Of a DNA stretch of 64,000 nucleotides, positions 20,880 through 31,142 are shown piece after piece. The DNA lies in NCBI GenBank assembly GCA_947589015.1, contig CANPZF010000007.1, positions 1 through 64,000 of the forward strand, in the 5' to 3' direction. The stretch is from an uncultured Clostridia bacterium (lineage in GTDB: Bacteria > Bacillota > Clostridia > TANB77 > CAG-508). Below the pieces are notes generated by a model. That model saw only the letters and a program-made list of their open reading frames with translations. It searched no databases and had not been told where the DNA came from. The position numbers and the translations under genes were made by a program. Numbering within the stretch: the first letter of the stretch is position 1; each line of letters starts with the position of its first letter.

Positions 20880-21368
20880 ATGCAGGATATAGAGGAAATA
20901 TATAAGCAATATTCAAAAACGGTATATAAATATGTATTCTGCTTAACAAATAATGAAGATTTAGCAGAAGAAATTACACAAGAAACTTTTGCTGTAGCTG
21001 TACAAAGGATAAATAGTTTTAAAGGCAACTGTAAAATTTCAGTTTGGCTATGTCAAATTGCAAAATTCTTATGGTACAAAGAATCTAAAAAATTAAATAA
21101 AATACAATTCGAAGACTTAGATTCTTTAAAAGATATTGACAACATGGAAGAACTTATTATAGAAAAAGATGAAAAATTACAAATTTTTAAATATATTCAA
21201 ACATTAGATGAAAAAACAAAAGATGTAATGTATTTAAGATTAATGGGAAATTTAAGCTTTATTGAAATTGCAGAAGTTCTTGGTAAAACACCAAACTGGG
21301 CCAGAGTTACTTATTATCGTGGTAAACAAAAAATAAAGGAGGAAATACAAAATGAAAAAAGAAAATGA
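20880..21368 (+). CDS. ECF-type RNA polymerase sigma factor
   Basis: EDLAEEITQETFAVAVQRI; region 4 LSFIEIAEVLGKTPNWARVTYYRGK. Confidence 0.9.
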   Translation: MQDIEEIYKQYSKTVYKYVFCLTNNEDLAEEITQETFAVAVQRINSFKGNCKISVWLCQIAKFLWYKESKKLNKIQFEDLDSLKDIDNMEELIIEKDEKLQIFKYIQTLDEKTKDVMYLRLMGNLSFIEIAEVLGKTPNWARVTYYRGKQKIKEEIQNEKRK

Positions 21369-22293
21369 ATGTGAAATAGTACAAGATTTACTATTAAATT
21401 ACACTGATGGACTTCTAAATAACGCTTCAAAAGAGTTTGTTGAAAATCATTTAAAAGATTGTTCTATTTGTAAGGAGAAACTTAAAAATATAGAAAATGA
21501 TGAAAAAAATATAACTAAACAAGAGCGAGAAATTGATTATTTAAAAAAAATCAGATTAAAGTCACGAATAAAGTCAATTATTGGAGCTATTATAATTATT
21601 ATACTAATTTTTTTAGGATATTATTTTAGCAAATTTTTTGTAATTAATAGTATATCTGAAAAAGCATCAAAGGCATTTGAATCTGAAAATTTTTACGTTG
21701 AAAAAATCAGTTCATTAGCTTTTGGAGAAGACGGTGTATTATATGATAAAACTTGGTATAAAGATGGAAAATTTAAAAATATTTCATACATAGAAACTCA
21801 AGAAAATGGAATTACCCAAACTTTTGACACTGAATACGGAGAAACAGATAAAAAAGAACAGTATCTTATTAATGATAACGAGAAAAAAGCTACTAAAGTA
21901 TTATACCCTTTTACCTATAAAAAATCTGACTTTGCATCTATTCCAAATCCAATTTTTTTATCGACTCAAAAATACTATATGTTTTTTAGATTAGGAACAC
22001 CTTTCCATGTTAAAATTTCTACTGATCATAGAGAAATTGGTAGAAAGTATTATGTATTGAAATTAGGTGATTCAACTTTATGGGTAGATATTGATACTGG
22101 TTTACCTATTATGTCTTTTGGATATAGCTCTAATACACGATATTATAAAGATACAAAAATACCATTGGAAAAATCCGAAACTATTTGTCAATATATATAT
22201 CAATTTAATACTGTAAAAGACGATGATGTTGCATTGCCTGATTTATCAGAATATAAAATTGAAAATACTGATTTTACAAAAGATATTAAATAA
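21352..22293 (+). CDS. Anti-sigma factor with zinc-finger (zf-HC2-like) N-terminus
   Basis: CEIVQDLLLNYTDGLLN..VENHLKDCSICKEKL; overlaps sigma gene. Confidence 0.85.
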   Translation: MKKENECEIVQDLLLNYTDGLLNNASKEFVENHLKDCSICKEKLKNIENDEKNITKQEREIDYLKKIRLKSRIKSIIGAIIIIILIFLGYYFSKFFVINSISEKASKAFESENFYVEKISSLAFGEDGVLYDKTWYKDGKFKNISYIETQENGITQTFDTEYGETDKKEQYLINDNEKKATKVLYPFTYKKSDFASIPNPIFLSTQKYYMFFRLGTPFHVKISTDHREIGRKYYVLKLGDSTLWVDIDTGLPIMSFGYSSNTRYYKDTKIPLEKSETICQYIYQFNTVKDDDVALPDLSEYKIENTDFTKDIK

Positions 22294-22450
22294 TAAATAT
22301 TTTAGGTTAAAAGCCAAAGTAACTTAAGTTGTTTACTTTGGCTTTTTTATACCATAACCATTTTAATGATAATCTCTATTGTTTCAATTATTTCTCCTTT
22401 TTTAATATCAATAAGTTCATTAATTTTTATATGCTAGTAAATAACATTTT

Positions 22451-23716
22451 CTAATTTTGAATACTTTTAGATTTCGTAACATAATTGATATTTCTAGATT
22501 CCATTCCCAATATGAACCAAAATATTGGTGCAATACCAATTGTACTAATATTGAAAAATGCTTGTACCAAATAACTAATAATTACAATTGTATAAACTGC
22601 TATTACTTTATGCTTTTTTATTTTTTGTATACTTGGTATACAAATCATTCCAATAAATATCAAATAAATAATTAATGCTGGTATTCCCATTGTAGCTGCA
22701 ATTTGTAAATACTCATTATGTGCTTTGTCAATATAAACTGAATTTTCAATAATATAATCTCTGTTTTCTTCATGACATAATTCATCCAGTCCATATTGTA
22801 ATGAATCAACTCCACAACCAAATATTGGTACCTTACAAATTAAACTACAAGTAATTTTCCAAATTTTAATTCTACCTGAACCCATATTATCGTTTAATCC
22901 ATTTTGTGCAATTCCTGACATTTCAGATTTTGCTTTACCAAATTTACTACTAATAATATTTTGTTTGTCTAATGATATTATACTAACAAAACTTATTATA
23001 AACATAATTATTATAATGGAAAATCTTTTAAAATACTTTTTCTTTTTATTTACTATGAGATATACTAATATTGCTAACATATATACAATAAATGCAACCC
23101 ATGAGCTTCTAGCTATACACATCATCATAGAGCAAAAACCAACTATACTACCTATTAAATATATTTTTCTGTTTCTAAAAATATATCCCAATATAAATGC
23201 TGGTAAAACAATACTAACAAAATTTCCCATAAAGTTAGTATTTCCAAATGTTCCATTAGCTCCTCTTCCTAAAATTGGTGAAAGTACTATAGAATCACTA
23301 ATAAAGAACTGTATCATTGCAAATATGCATATGCATATATATATTATTGCTCCAATATAAACAAATTCATTGAAATTTTTAAAATAATATTTAACATTAT
23401 AGTAAATTAATATATATATAAGAATGGTTAATAAACCTTCATATCTATTATATGATCCTATAATAGAGTTCATTGCATTCGTAGAAAGTATTGTGCTAAA
23501 AATTGCTAACAATCCAAAAATATAAATAAGTATATCTTTCTTATCAAACTTCCATTCTTTCATTTTTGTTAACATCATTATAAATAATATAAATCCACAT
23601 ATTATTAAAGAATATATTTTTAATATATTATAAGTGTTCCAAATACTTGGTGCAATTAGTATTGGAGTAACAAATACTATTATACTTAATATTACTGTTA
23701 TTACTTTATCTTTCAT
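22451..23716 (-). CDS. O-antigen ligase-like (Wzy/WaaL) membrane protein
   Basis: Polytopic; GTFGNTNFMGNF and DKAHNEYLQIAATMGIP. Confidence 0.85.
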   Translation of the reverse strand: MKDKVITVILSIIVFVTPILIAPSIWNTYNILKIYSLIICGFILFIMMLTKMKEWKFDKKDILIYIFGLLAIFSTILSTNAMNSIIGSYNRYEGLLTILIYILIYYNVKYYFKNFNEFVYIGAIIYICICIFAMIQFFISDSIVLSPILGRGANGTFGNTNFMGNFVSIVLPAFILGYIFRNRKIYLIGSIVGFCSMMMCIARSSWVAFIVYMLAILVYLIVNKKKKYFKRFSIIIIMFIISFVSIISLDKQNIISSKFGKAKSEMSGIAQNGLNDNMGSGRIKIWKITCSLICKVPIFGCGVDSLQYGLDELCHEENRDYIIENSVYIDKAHNEYLQIAATMGIPALIIYLIFIGMICIPSIQKIKKHKVIAVYTIVIISYLVQAFFNISTIGIAPIFWFILGMESRNINYVTKSKSIQN

Positions 23717-23805
23717 CTTTTGCTTTATTTCTCCTACTATAATTTTTAATTAATCGTATATATAATATCATTGTTTTTTTTACAAGTAAATATTATTTAA
23801 ACTTT

Positions 23806-23870
23806 TAGTTTCAGTATTTTTTGTAACTTTGGCATTTCTCACTTTTTATTATAAAATAAGTATGCAATAG
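23806..23870. repeat. Degenerate single-arm copy of the 39.7-40.1 kb palindrome arm
   Basis: tagtttcagtattttttgtaactttggcatttctcactttttatt vs taagtttcggtattttttgtattttggcacttctcactttttatt. Confidence 0.65.
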
Positions 23871-24179
23871 AAGGCAATACTTACTGCCAAAAATTTTTCT
23901 AGTATTAGACTTACATTTAACAAATAAATTTCAAATTAACTTATCCTAGTATTTCCAGTAAGGCCAAACGAATATGAACATCATAATGATAATAATTTGA
24001 ATCTTTAAACAGATACCTTTTTTCTATTATGTATCTGCTTTTTCAAAAAAAATCATAACTTTTTTTAAATTAAAGCATTTTTTATTATTTTTTAGATAAA
24101 TATTATAAGTATTATTGTAATAATATATTAAATATGCTAAAATCTAAAATATAAATTTTAGAAGGAATTAATAATAGAT

Positions 24180-25049
24180 ATGAAAAAAGTTGGTCTTGCG
24201 TGTACAGGTGGAGGAATAAAATCCGCAGTAAATATTGGCATATTAAGAGCATTAGATGAATTAAATATAAAAGTCGAAGCACTTTCTGGCGCAAGTTTAG
24301 GTGCTCTTGTATCATTACTTTATTTATGTGGATATTCTCCTAAACAAATTTTAGAATTTTATCAAACTGATATATTTAAATTTCAAAAATATAACTTTTT
24401 AGAAATATTATGTTCTATTCCAAGTTTTTTTATAAATGGCGGTTCAAAAAACCCTAAATTAATTACAGATTATGTCCAAAAAATAGAGAAACAAAATAAT
24501 ATAAGATTATTAAAAGATATTAATATACCTTTTGTTATTCCAGCTTTGGATATATCTGCAAGAGAAGCTATTTACTATTCTTCTAAACCTTTAAAGGGAA
24601 ATTACAAATATTATACTGATAGAACTATATCAGAAGCTATACGTAGTAGTTGTGCTGTTCCTCTTATGTTTACGCCAAACAAAGTGATAATTGATGGAAA
24701 AAACCATTTTATGTTAGATGGTGGTATTTTAACCAATACACTTGTTAGACCTTTAAAAGAATTTTCTAACTATGTGATTGGTGTTACAAATAAATTTTAT
24801 CCTAAAGAACGAAAAAGAGTTAATTTAGGTACAGGTTTTACACAGACATTTCAGTCTATGAGAAGAGCTTTCTTATCAGAAGAAAAACAAGCTGCAGATT
24901 TATGGATTGAATTAGACGAGCAAACAAATCGATTTGTTGGTAGCAAAGAGGAAATTAAATGCTATGAGAATTATGGATATAAAGCAATTATGGAGTATGC
25001 AAAGCAACACTACTTTGATAAGATTGTGGAGGATAAAAAAAATGTTTAA
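24180..25049 (+). CDS. Patatin-like phospholipase
   Basis: CTGGGIKSA, GASLGAL, DGGI. Confidence 0.9.
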   Translation: MKKVGLACTGGGIKSAVNIGILRALDELNIKVEALSGASLGALVSLLYLCGYSPKQILEFYQTDIFKFQKYNFLEILCSIPSFFINGGSKNPKLITDYVQKIEKQNNIRLLKDINIPFVIPALDISAREAIYYSSKPLKGNYKYYTDRTISEAIRSSCAVPLMFTPNKVIIDGKNHFMLDGGILTNTLVRPLKEFSNYVIGVTNKFYPKERKRVNLGTGFTQTFQSMRRAFLSEEKQAADLWIELDEQTNRFVGSKEEIKCYENYGYKAIMEYAKQHYFDKIVEDKKNV

Positions 25050-25623
25050 AATATTAACATTTTTTTTTAAATTTGTTCTAAATAAAGTTTTATTTAGAAC
25101 AGATTATGAAAATTTAGAAATATTAGATAACTACCCAAAATGTATGATTTGTTCAAATCATTCCAGAGTATTTGATCCAGCTTTTTTATTTCCTAAAGTT
25201 GACAATATGTACAGTGTTGCAAAATCAGAGCTTTTTAAGCACAAATTATTTGGTAACTTTTTAGCATATAATGGAGCGATACCAATAAAAAGAGATTCCA
25301 TAGATAGAGTTGGAATTAAAAATATAATTAATTTGCTCAATGAAAAAGAAAATGTTAGAATTTTAATATTTCCAGAAGGTGGCATTTACAAAGAAAATTA
25401 TTTAGAAAACAAAAGAAATTGCAAAAGTGGCGCTATCTTTATTGCTGCAACAGCAAATATTCCAATCATACCTGTCCATATTACTGTAAGACCTCGATAT
25501 TTTTCAAAAGTAACAGTAACTTTTGGAGAAGAGTTTTTAGTAAACTCAGATGTCTTAAACGACAAAGCTAAATTACGAGAAGAATCTAAAAGACTGATTA
25601 ACTATATATATAATTTGGACTAA
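25042..25623 (+). CDS. 1-acyl-sn-glycerol-3-phosphate acyltransferase (PlsC-like)
   Basis: NHSRVFD (NHX4D), FPEGG; ATG overlaps patatin stop. Confidence 0.85.
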   Translation: MFKILTFFFKFVLNKVLFRTDYENLEILDNYPKCMICSNHSRVFDPAFLFPKVDNMYSVAKSELFKHKLFGNFLAYNGAIPIKRDSIDRVGIKNIINLLNEKENVRILIFPEGGIYKENYLENKRNCKSGAIFIAATANIPIIPVHITVRPRYFSKVTVTFGEEFLVNSDVLNDKAKLREESKRLINYIYNLD

Positions 25624-25724
25624 AACTATGTAATCATATGATGATTTTTAAGGAATAAAAAAAATCAATCTTTTCTAATTGATTTTCATACTACCTGTTA
25701 TATTAGTTTTAACACATTTGTAAT

Positions 25725-25802
25725 TGGTGCGGCTAGAGGGACTCGAACCCCCAAATCTCAAACTTCGTAGGCTTGCATTCTATCCAGTTAAACTATAGCC
25801 GC
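25725..25802 (-). tRNA. tRNA-Arg(ACG), CCA encoded
   Basis: GCGGCTA/TAGCCGC acceptor; anticodon loop CTACGAA; T-arm GGGGGTTCGAGTCCCTC. Confidence 0.9.
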
Positions 25803-25977
25803 ATATATAATATTAGTACATATTTAGAATTATACTTTGTAATAAATAATAATCATTTTATACTTAATCATTATACTGCAAATCAAAAAATTTTTCAATA
25901 AATTTTAAAAATTTATTAAAAAATATTGCAAAAATTTTTAATTTATGTTATATTATATAAGCATTTACAATTTATTT

Positions 25978-26053
25978 CGAGGTGTAGCGCAGTTGGTAGC
26001 GCGCGTGGTTTGGGACCATGAGGTCGCAGGTTCGATCCCTGTCACCTCGACCA
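25978..26053 (+). tRNA. tRNA-Pro(TGG), CCA encoded
   Basis: CGAGGTG/CACCTCG acceptor; anticodon loop TTTGGGA; GGTTCGATCC. Confidence 0.93.
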
Positions 26054-26189
26054 TAAAAAGGAGCTTTATACAAGCTCCTTAAACTTTTATTATACATTTT
26101 ACACAACCCCACCAAACAACGCAATTATAAGCATTACAGCCGAAAAAGAGCATAAAATAAGCTAGGCGTTATCCTAGCAGTATTTTTCA

Positions 26190-27464
26190 TTATTTTTGAT
26201 TTTCATTTTCACTTATTTTTCTCTCTTGTGCACTCATTTGTTGCTGTACATTATCTGTAAATTCAACATCTAATAGTTCATCAACAACTTGCATTCCCAA
26301 TTTTTTTGTTCCTACTATACTACTTGTTTCTCTAAAGTTTTCTTTCAAATTAGAAATGCTACTTTCAAGTCTAGTATTTTCAAAATTAGTATACGCCGTT
26401 TTAGATAATTCCATTGCACACTGAATAGGATAATCGAACTGTTCTCCCTTATCTTTACTTAATATTTCTGCAAAAGTAGTTCCATCCTCCATTTTAAAAT
26501 TTTCTGGATGTTCAAAAATGTCTAGCATAGCCTCCAACATACTTTCTTTAATTATATCAGAAATTCTTACTGCTCTTATATAATCTTCTTTTGACCATTT
26601 TTTTAATATTTTTTTTGCATCATCTGGGCGTTCATCTTTATCAATCAGATATTGAACACCACTAAACTCTCCACCATATATTTCAGTTTTTTCACCTATA
26701 AAATGTTGCATAACCATCATTGTAAGACCACTAACAGAATAGGATTCTAATTCATTATTATCACATAATGCTTGATTAATCTGTTTTATTTCCTCATCTG
26801 AAAGGGATTGTCTAATATTTTCGTCAATATATATAAGGTCTGTATTTTCTTCTGAAAAAGGATTTGCTGTATAGGTATTAACGATTGCAAGGTCACTCGG
26901 TAAATCGTTTGGTATTAATTGATCGTTCATTAATTTTTTATAAACTAGAAATGATGGAAAAGTTAATGCAGTTAAATATGATTTAATGCCATTTTGTTTT
27001 TCGAAATCTACTGTACTTATATGATTATGTTCTCCATTATTATGAGAAAAATTGTCATCATTTTCAAAACTAAATTCAGGATTTGTAAATAATTCAAAAA
27101 TACATCTTCCACTTCTTCCATTGCCATCTTCAAAAAGATGTAATTCATTTATTAAATAATGCAATGCAACTCCACGGTTTCTATTATCTTTCATATTTTT
27201 TAATGAATCTGCAATTTTATCAAAGAATCTATTTTGTATATCATTATTAGGAGTAATTAATCCTCCACCCGTATACACATTTCCAGTATATATTTGATTT
27301 TCTTCATAAGGAATGTTTCTTGCTTTACTATTAATATATATTAAATATTTTCTAACATCATCACCTGTTAATGATTCCAAAAATTCCTTACTCTTTTGTT
27401 CATCTCTTAATATTGCTAGTATTTCATTTTTTTTATCCATAATATTGCACCTACTCTTTTCCAA
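26190..27464 (-). CDS. Fic-domain protein
   Basis: Fic motif HLFEDGNGRSGR. Confidence 0.9.
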   Translation of the reverse strand: MEKSRCNIMDKKNEILAILRDEQKSKEFLESLTGDDVRKYLIYINSKARNIPYEENQIYTGNVYTGGGLITPNNDIQNRFFDKIADSLKNMKDNRNRGVALHYLINELHLFEDGNGRSGRCIFELFTNPEFSFENDDNFSHNNGEHNHISTVDFEKQNGIKSYLTALTFPSFLVYKKLMNDQLIPNDLPSDLAIVNTYTANPFSEENTDLIYIDENIRQSLSDEEIKQINQALCDNNELESYSVSGLTMMVMQHFIGEKTEIYGGEFSGVQYLIDKDERPDDAKKILKKWSKEDYIRAVRISDIIKESMLEAMLDIFEHPENFKMEDGTTFAEILSKDKGEQFDYPIQCAMELSKTAYTNFENTRLESSISNLKENFRETSSIVGTKKLGMQVVDELLDVEFTDNVQQQMSAQERKISENENQK

Positions 27465-27903
27465 ACATTTTCTTAAAAAAAACTAATATCCTTTTAAAAA
27501 TGTTTTCTTTATATTCAACTAATTGCATATTTTCAACTTGCTCATTTATAACTTCAGTAGTAATATTGTTTCTATTTTTGAATATATCAGTATTATATTT
27601 TTGTCTATTCTCTTCTTCAATTTGATGTCTTTTATTATTTTGAAATGCTTTTATTTTATTTCTTTGCTCATCAGTTGCCCAATAATCTCTAAATAGAATC
27701 GCTATAATTGTTCTAGCGATTTTTGATACATCTTGCTCCTGAAGAGTTTTATCAGGATTATACTCAAAAACATAATCTTTATTAGCATTTGTTTCAAAAA
27801 GATTTATTTTCTCTTTCGGAATTTTTTCATAATCTTCTTGTGATAAAAACTTTAATATTCCAATCACTTCACTATATGCATTAGCAAATTCAACATCAAC
27901 CAT
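27451..27903 (-). CDS. Hypothetical protein in Fic operon
   Basis: Intact ORF overlapping the Fic ORF. Confidence 0.7.
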   Translation of the reverse strand: MVDVEFANAYSEVIGILKFLSQEDYEKIPKEKINLFETNANKDYVFEYNPDKTLQEQDVSKIARTIIAILFRDYWATDEQRNKIKAFQNNKRHQIEEENRQKYNTDIFKNRNNITTEVINEQVENMQLVEYKENIFKRILVFFKKMFGKE

Positions 27904-27904
27904 A

Positions 27905-28330
27905 TTATTTCTCTCCTAATTTATTATAATTAGCAACATCATTAAAACTATTTGCTATTTTTCCAAACTCCTCTAAACTTCTTCCATTTTGTGCTTTTAG
28001 CAACTCGCCCATAGAAATCTGCATAGCTTTACATAAGAGCCTATTTAAATAATGCTCGATGTGATAATTTGGCATATTGCTTTCAAAATTTAATCCAATA
28101 GCTTGAAATTTTTTTGATTTTATCCTTTCTCCTAAGATTTCTTCAGCAACATCAGTGGCAAATCTTTCTGTACAAGACTCGTTCTGTCCGATTCCTTTTT
28201 CATCTTTATCTTGCAATCCTATATGGTCATCTAAATCATCAAAAAAACCTCTTCCTTCATCAACATAATAATCTAATATATGTTTTTGTTCATGAAGAAT
28301 TAAAATTAAAGCTTCTTGAACAGACGATAT
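27905..28330 (-). pseudogene. Zincin-like (HExxH) protein lacking an in-frame start
   Basis: Frame reads SKISSVQEALILILHEQKHILDYYVDEGRGFFDDLDDHIGLQDKDEKG..., which extends upstream of the ORF-track Met; TAA lies immediately upstream. Confidence 0.55.
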
Positions 28331-28520
28331 CTTGCTAACATTTTTTTATCTTTTGGTTATTTTTCATTTTAGCAAACTCGACCTATTTTAATATTTTTAT
28401 CATATCATATCAACCCTGTATTAACAATACTTTAGAGGACTTTTTCTAACAAAAAAATAGACTACTTTTTCAAGTAATCTACTTCATCATTTTAATCATT
28501 ATTTATCCATCAAGTTTAAA

Positions 28521-29219
28521 TCACATTTCATCTTCCTCTTCATCAAACCAATCAAACCCACTAGAATTAGCATGTTTCATTGAATATTCTTTCATAGCTT
28601 GTTTTGATAATGTTCTATATCTTCTAATTTTTCGTTCAGGTCTATTGCTTTTTTGTTGTTCTCTTTCAATTTTTCTAAATTCACCTTCCATGTTTCCTTT
28701 CAAATATTTTTTTTCAAATAATTTATTATCTCTACATTTATATTCTTCTGGAGTGGTATATGTAATATATTTTCTCGTATCTGTCCAATTAACTTGATAT
28801 CCTAACTTGTTCATTGATTTTATAAAATCTTCTTTACACGTACTTTCTGCTATTGATAAATCTATTGCATTTATTAGTTTGAATTTCCAACTTTCTCCTC
28901 GTTCTGCAACTCTATATTCATTTCTTTTTATATAATTTGTTTTATCTTTTTTATGGATAACTGAAGCTCCCATTTCTAAACATATTTCATCTGAATAATC
29001 TTATATATATTGTAAATCTTTTTTACTCATTTGAATTTTATATCCGTTTTCAAATGAAACAGAATTTACAACTAGATGGTTATGTAAATGTTCTTTATCA
29101 ATATGTGTTGCAACTAATACTTGAAATCCATTAAATGTTTTTGCAGGTTTTAAACCTGCATTATGGACTTGGTTTGGTGTTAAATTATCTTTTGGATTAA
29201 ATGACTGTCCTTCAATCTA
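28521..29219 (-). pseudogene. Relaxase/mobilisation nuclease remnant
   Basis: THIDKEHLHNHLVVNSVSFENG (HxxxxHxH) upstream in frame with MGASVIHKKDKTNYIKRNEYRV..., interrupted by TAA (TTA at 29001-29003 on +). Confidence 0.8.
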
Positions 29220-29695
29220 TTATCACCTATATCTTTATCTATCTCTGTATCTGACTCTTTATCTATATCTATCTCTATTGGACTATTGGATGGACATTGT
29301 CCACTTAATAATTTTTGCTTTTCTCTTTGCTCTCTTTTTTGCTTTGCCCAACCTGTTTCGCTACCTACCATGTTCTCAAATCCTGCTATTTTTAAGCAAT
29401 TTCCTTCATCTGTATAAATTAAATTTAGCTTTTTAAATAATTCCATTGCAACAATTACAGTATCTCTACTAAAATATTTTGTATCTCTTACTATTTTGTC
29501 TGCATCATAAGGAATTATCATTTCTCCAAGTCGTGAAGCTAATTCTCCATTGTTATTTGCAGTCTGTAGGCATAGCATTTGATATAAAACTATATATTTA
29601 CAGTCATCTTGTTGTGATAATAAAAAATCAATTTCTGCTAGATTAAAGAAATCTGTTTTTAGTTTTATCCAATAATATCTTTTTGTTATTTCCAT
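29180..29695 (-). pseudogene. Truncated phage-type replisome organiser/replication initiator N-terminus
   Basis: ITKRYYWIKLKTDFFNLAEIDFLLSQQDDCKYIVLYQMLCLQTANNNGELA; C-terminus runs out of frame into relaxase remnant. Confidence 0.75.
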
Positions 29696-29850
29696 AATTT
29701 ACTCACTTTCTAGTATTTCTACTCTTTTTCTATTGCTAAAATTAAGGAAAAATGATATACTACTTTTATAAAGATTGCTTAAGTCTTTATGTGGCATTTG
29801 TGCAAAAGTTAGCTCGCCAAAGTGTGCTTTTGTATAAATGCTTTTTCTTT

Positions 29851-30096
29851 TTATATAGCATCAATCCTTTTTTCCATCTTCCATAAAATATAAGCAATTT
29901 TTTGTATTTTTCTTGTTTTGCCGATATTTACAGAAGGAAAGTCTGCACGATTAAATATTTCGTTTGTTTTGTTTTCTCCCATATATAAGTCTTTTGCAAC
30001 ATCTTTTACTGTTAGCATTTTAAATGGATCTTCTAAGCTCTTCACAGCTTGTTTTACTAATTCTTTCTTAAGTTCTTCACTAAAACTATCATTCAT
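29851..30096 (-). CDS. Excisionase-like/HTH DNA-binding protein
   Basis: MLTVKDVAKDLYMGENKTNEIFNRADFPSVNIGKTRKI. Confidence 0.75.
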   Translation of the reverse strand: MNDSFSEELKKELVKQAVKSLEDPFKMLTVKDVAKDLYMGENKTNEIFNRADFPSVNIGKTRKIQKIAYILWKMEKRIDAI

Positions 30097-30124
30097 AATT
30101 TTTGTCCTCCTTTGAAATTCATTG

Positions 30125-30352
30125 TATCTATTTTGGATAACAACTAAGTAAAAAAATAAACTCTTTTATTTTATTATAAACCTCCTTTCAAATTTTAGTT
30201 ATCCGTTTTAGATAGTTGTATGATAATCCAAAATGGATAATAAGTCAATACCTTTTTCAAAATTTTTTACAATTTTTTTGCCTTTATCTAACTTTATAAA
30301 TGTGAATTTATCCTAAATATCAATATTTGATTGAATTTCCAAAATGGATATG
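30125..30352. promoter_or_regulatory. Cluster of four operator-like palindromes, consensus near ATCCA-TTTTGGAT
   Basis: TATCTATTTTGGATAA (30125), TTATCCGTTTTAGATAG (30199), TAATCCAAAATGGATAATA (30224), TTTCCAAAATGGATATG (30336) between divergent genes. Confidence 0.75.
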
Positions 30353-30390
30353 ATAAAATTTAAACATACGATAGAAGAAGGAGAAAATTA

Positions 30391-31125
30391 ATGAGAATTG
30401 GGGAAAGAATTAAATATTTAAGAGAAGCAAAAGGATTAACTCAAAAAGATGTAGCAACAAAATTAGGTTTAGAATCTGCTGCTGTTTCAAAATATGAGCT
30501 TAATTTAAGAGAACCTAATATTGAAGCATTAAAAAAATTATCAGAAATTTTTGAAGTATCAACAGACTTTTTATTAGGATTAACACCAGATGTTTATATT
30601 GGAGAAAAAGATAAAGCTACTTTTAATTTAACAAATATAAAAAATAAGTATGAAAAAAATCCAACTACAGAAATAATTGATACTGATGAAGCTGTGGGTT
30701 GGGCTGTAAATGAACTTTGCTGTGGAGTTGGTAAAACAACTTATGGTGAAGTAGAATTAAATCAAAATATATCTTTTGAAGAAATTTCAAAGTTGATAAA
30801 TAATTTTGAAAAATCAAAAAATCCAAAACCACAGATTTTATTAAAGGTTAGAAATAAAAAAGAAAATATAATGATAGTTGAAATTGATTATTTTGAAAAT
30901 GCAGATATGCCATTAAAAGCTACAGATAGAGTAAATTTATATGCAAATAAATTATCTGAAAAATATAATGTATTGGGATTGGCAATGGATATTGATAAAA
31001 ATAAAAATTGTAAAATAATATATTCGACTTATATTAAAAAAGGAGAAAATTATTCTATACCATTATTGTTGCCAAAAACTGTTTTGACTACTGGAGAATA
31101 TTTGGAAATAATGGATAGATTGTAG
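30391..31125 (+). CDS. XRE-family repressor
   Basis: IKYLREAKGLTQKDVATKLGLESAAVSKYELNLREPNIEALKKL. Confidence 0.9.
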   Translation: MRIGERIKYLREAKGLTQKDVATKLGLESAAVSKYELNLREPNIEALKKLSEIFEVSTDFLLGLTPDVYIGEKDKATFNLTNIKNKYEKNPTTEIIDTDEAVGWAVNELCCGVGKTTYGEVELNQNISFEEISKLINNFEKSKNPKPQILLKVRNKKENIMIVEIDYFENADMPLKATDRVNLYANKLSEKYNVLGLAMDIDKNKNCKIIYSTYIKKGENYSIPLLLPKTVLTTGEYLEIMDRL

Positions 31126-31142
31126 AAAAGGACTGAATTTAT

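Noticed and set aside
28330-28380. Zincin gene break as a fourth CGG frameshift
   Set aside because: The one-base offset lies at an A7 run with no CGG nearby; kept separate as decay or homopolymer error.
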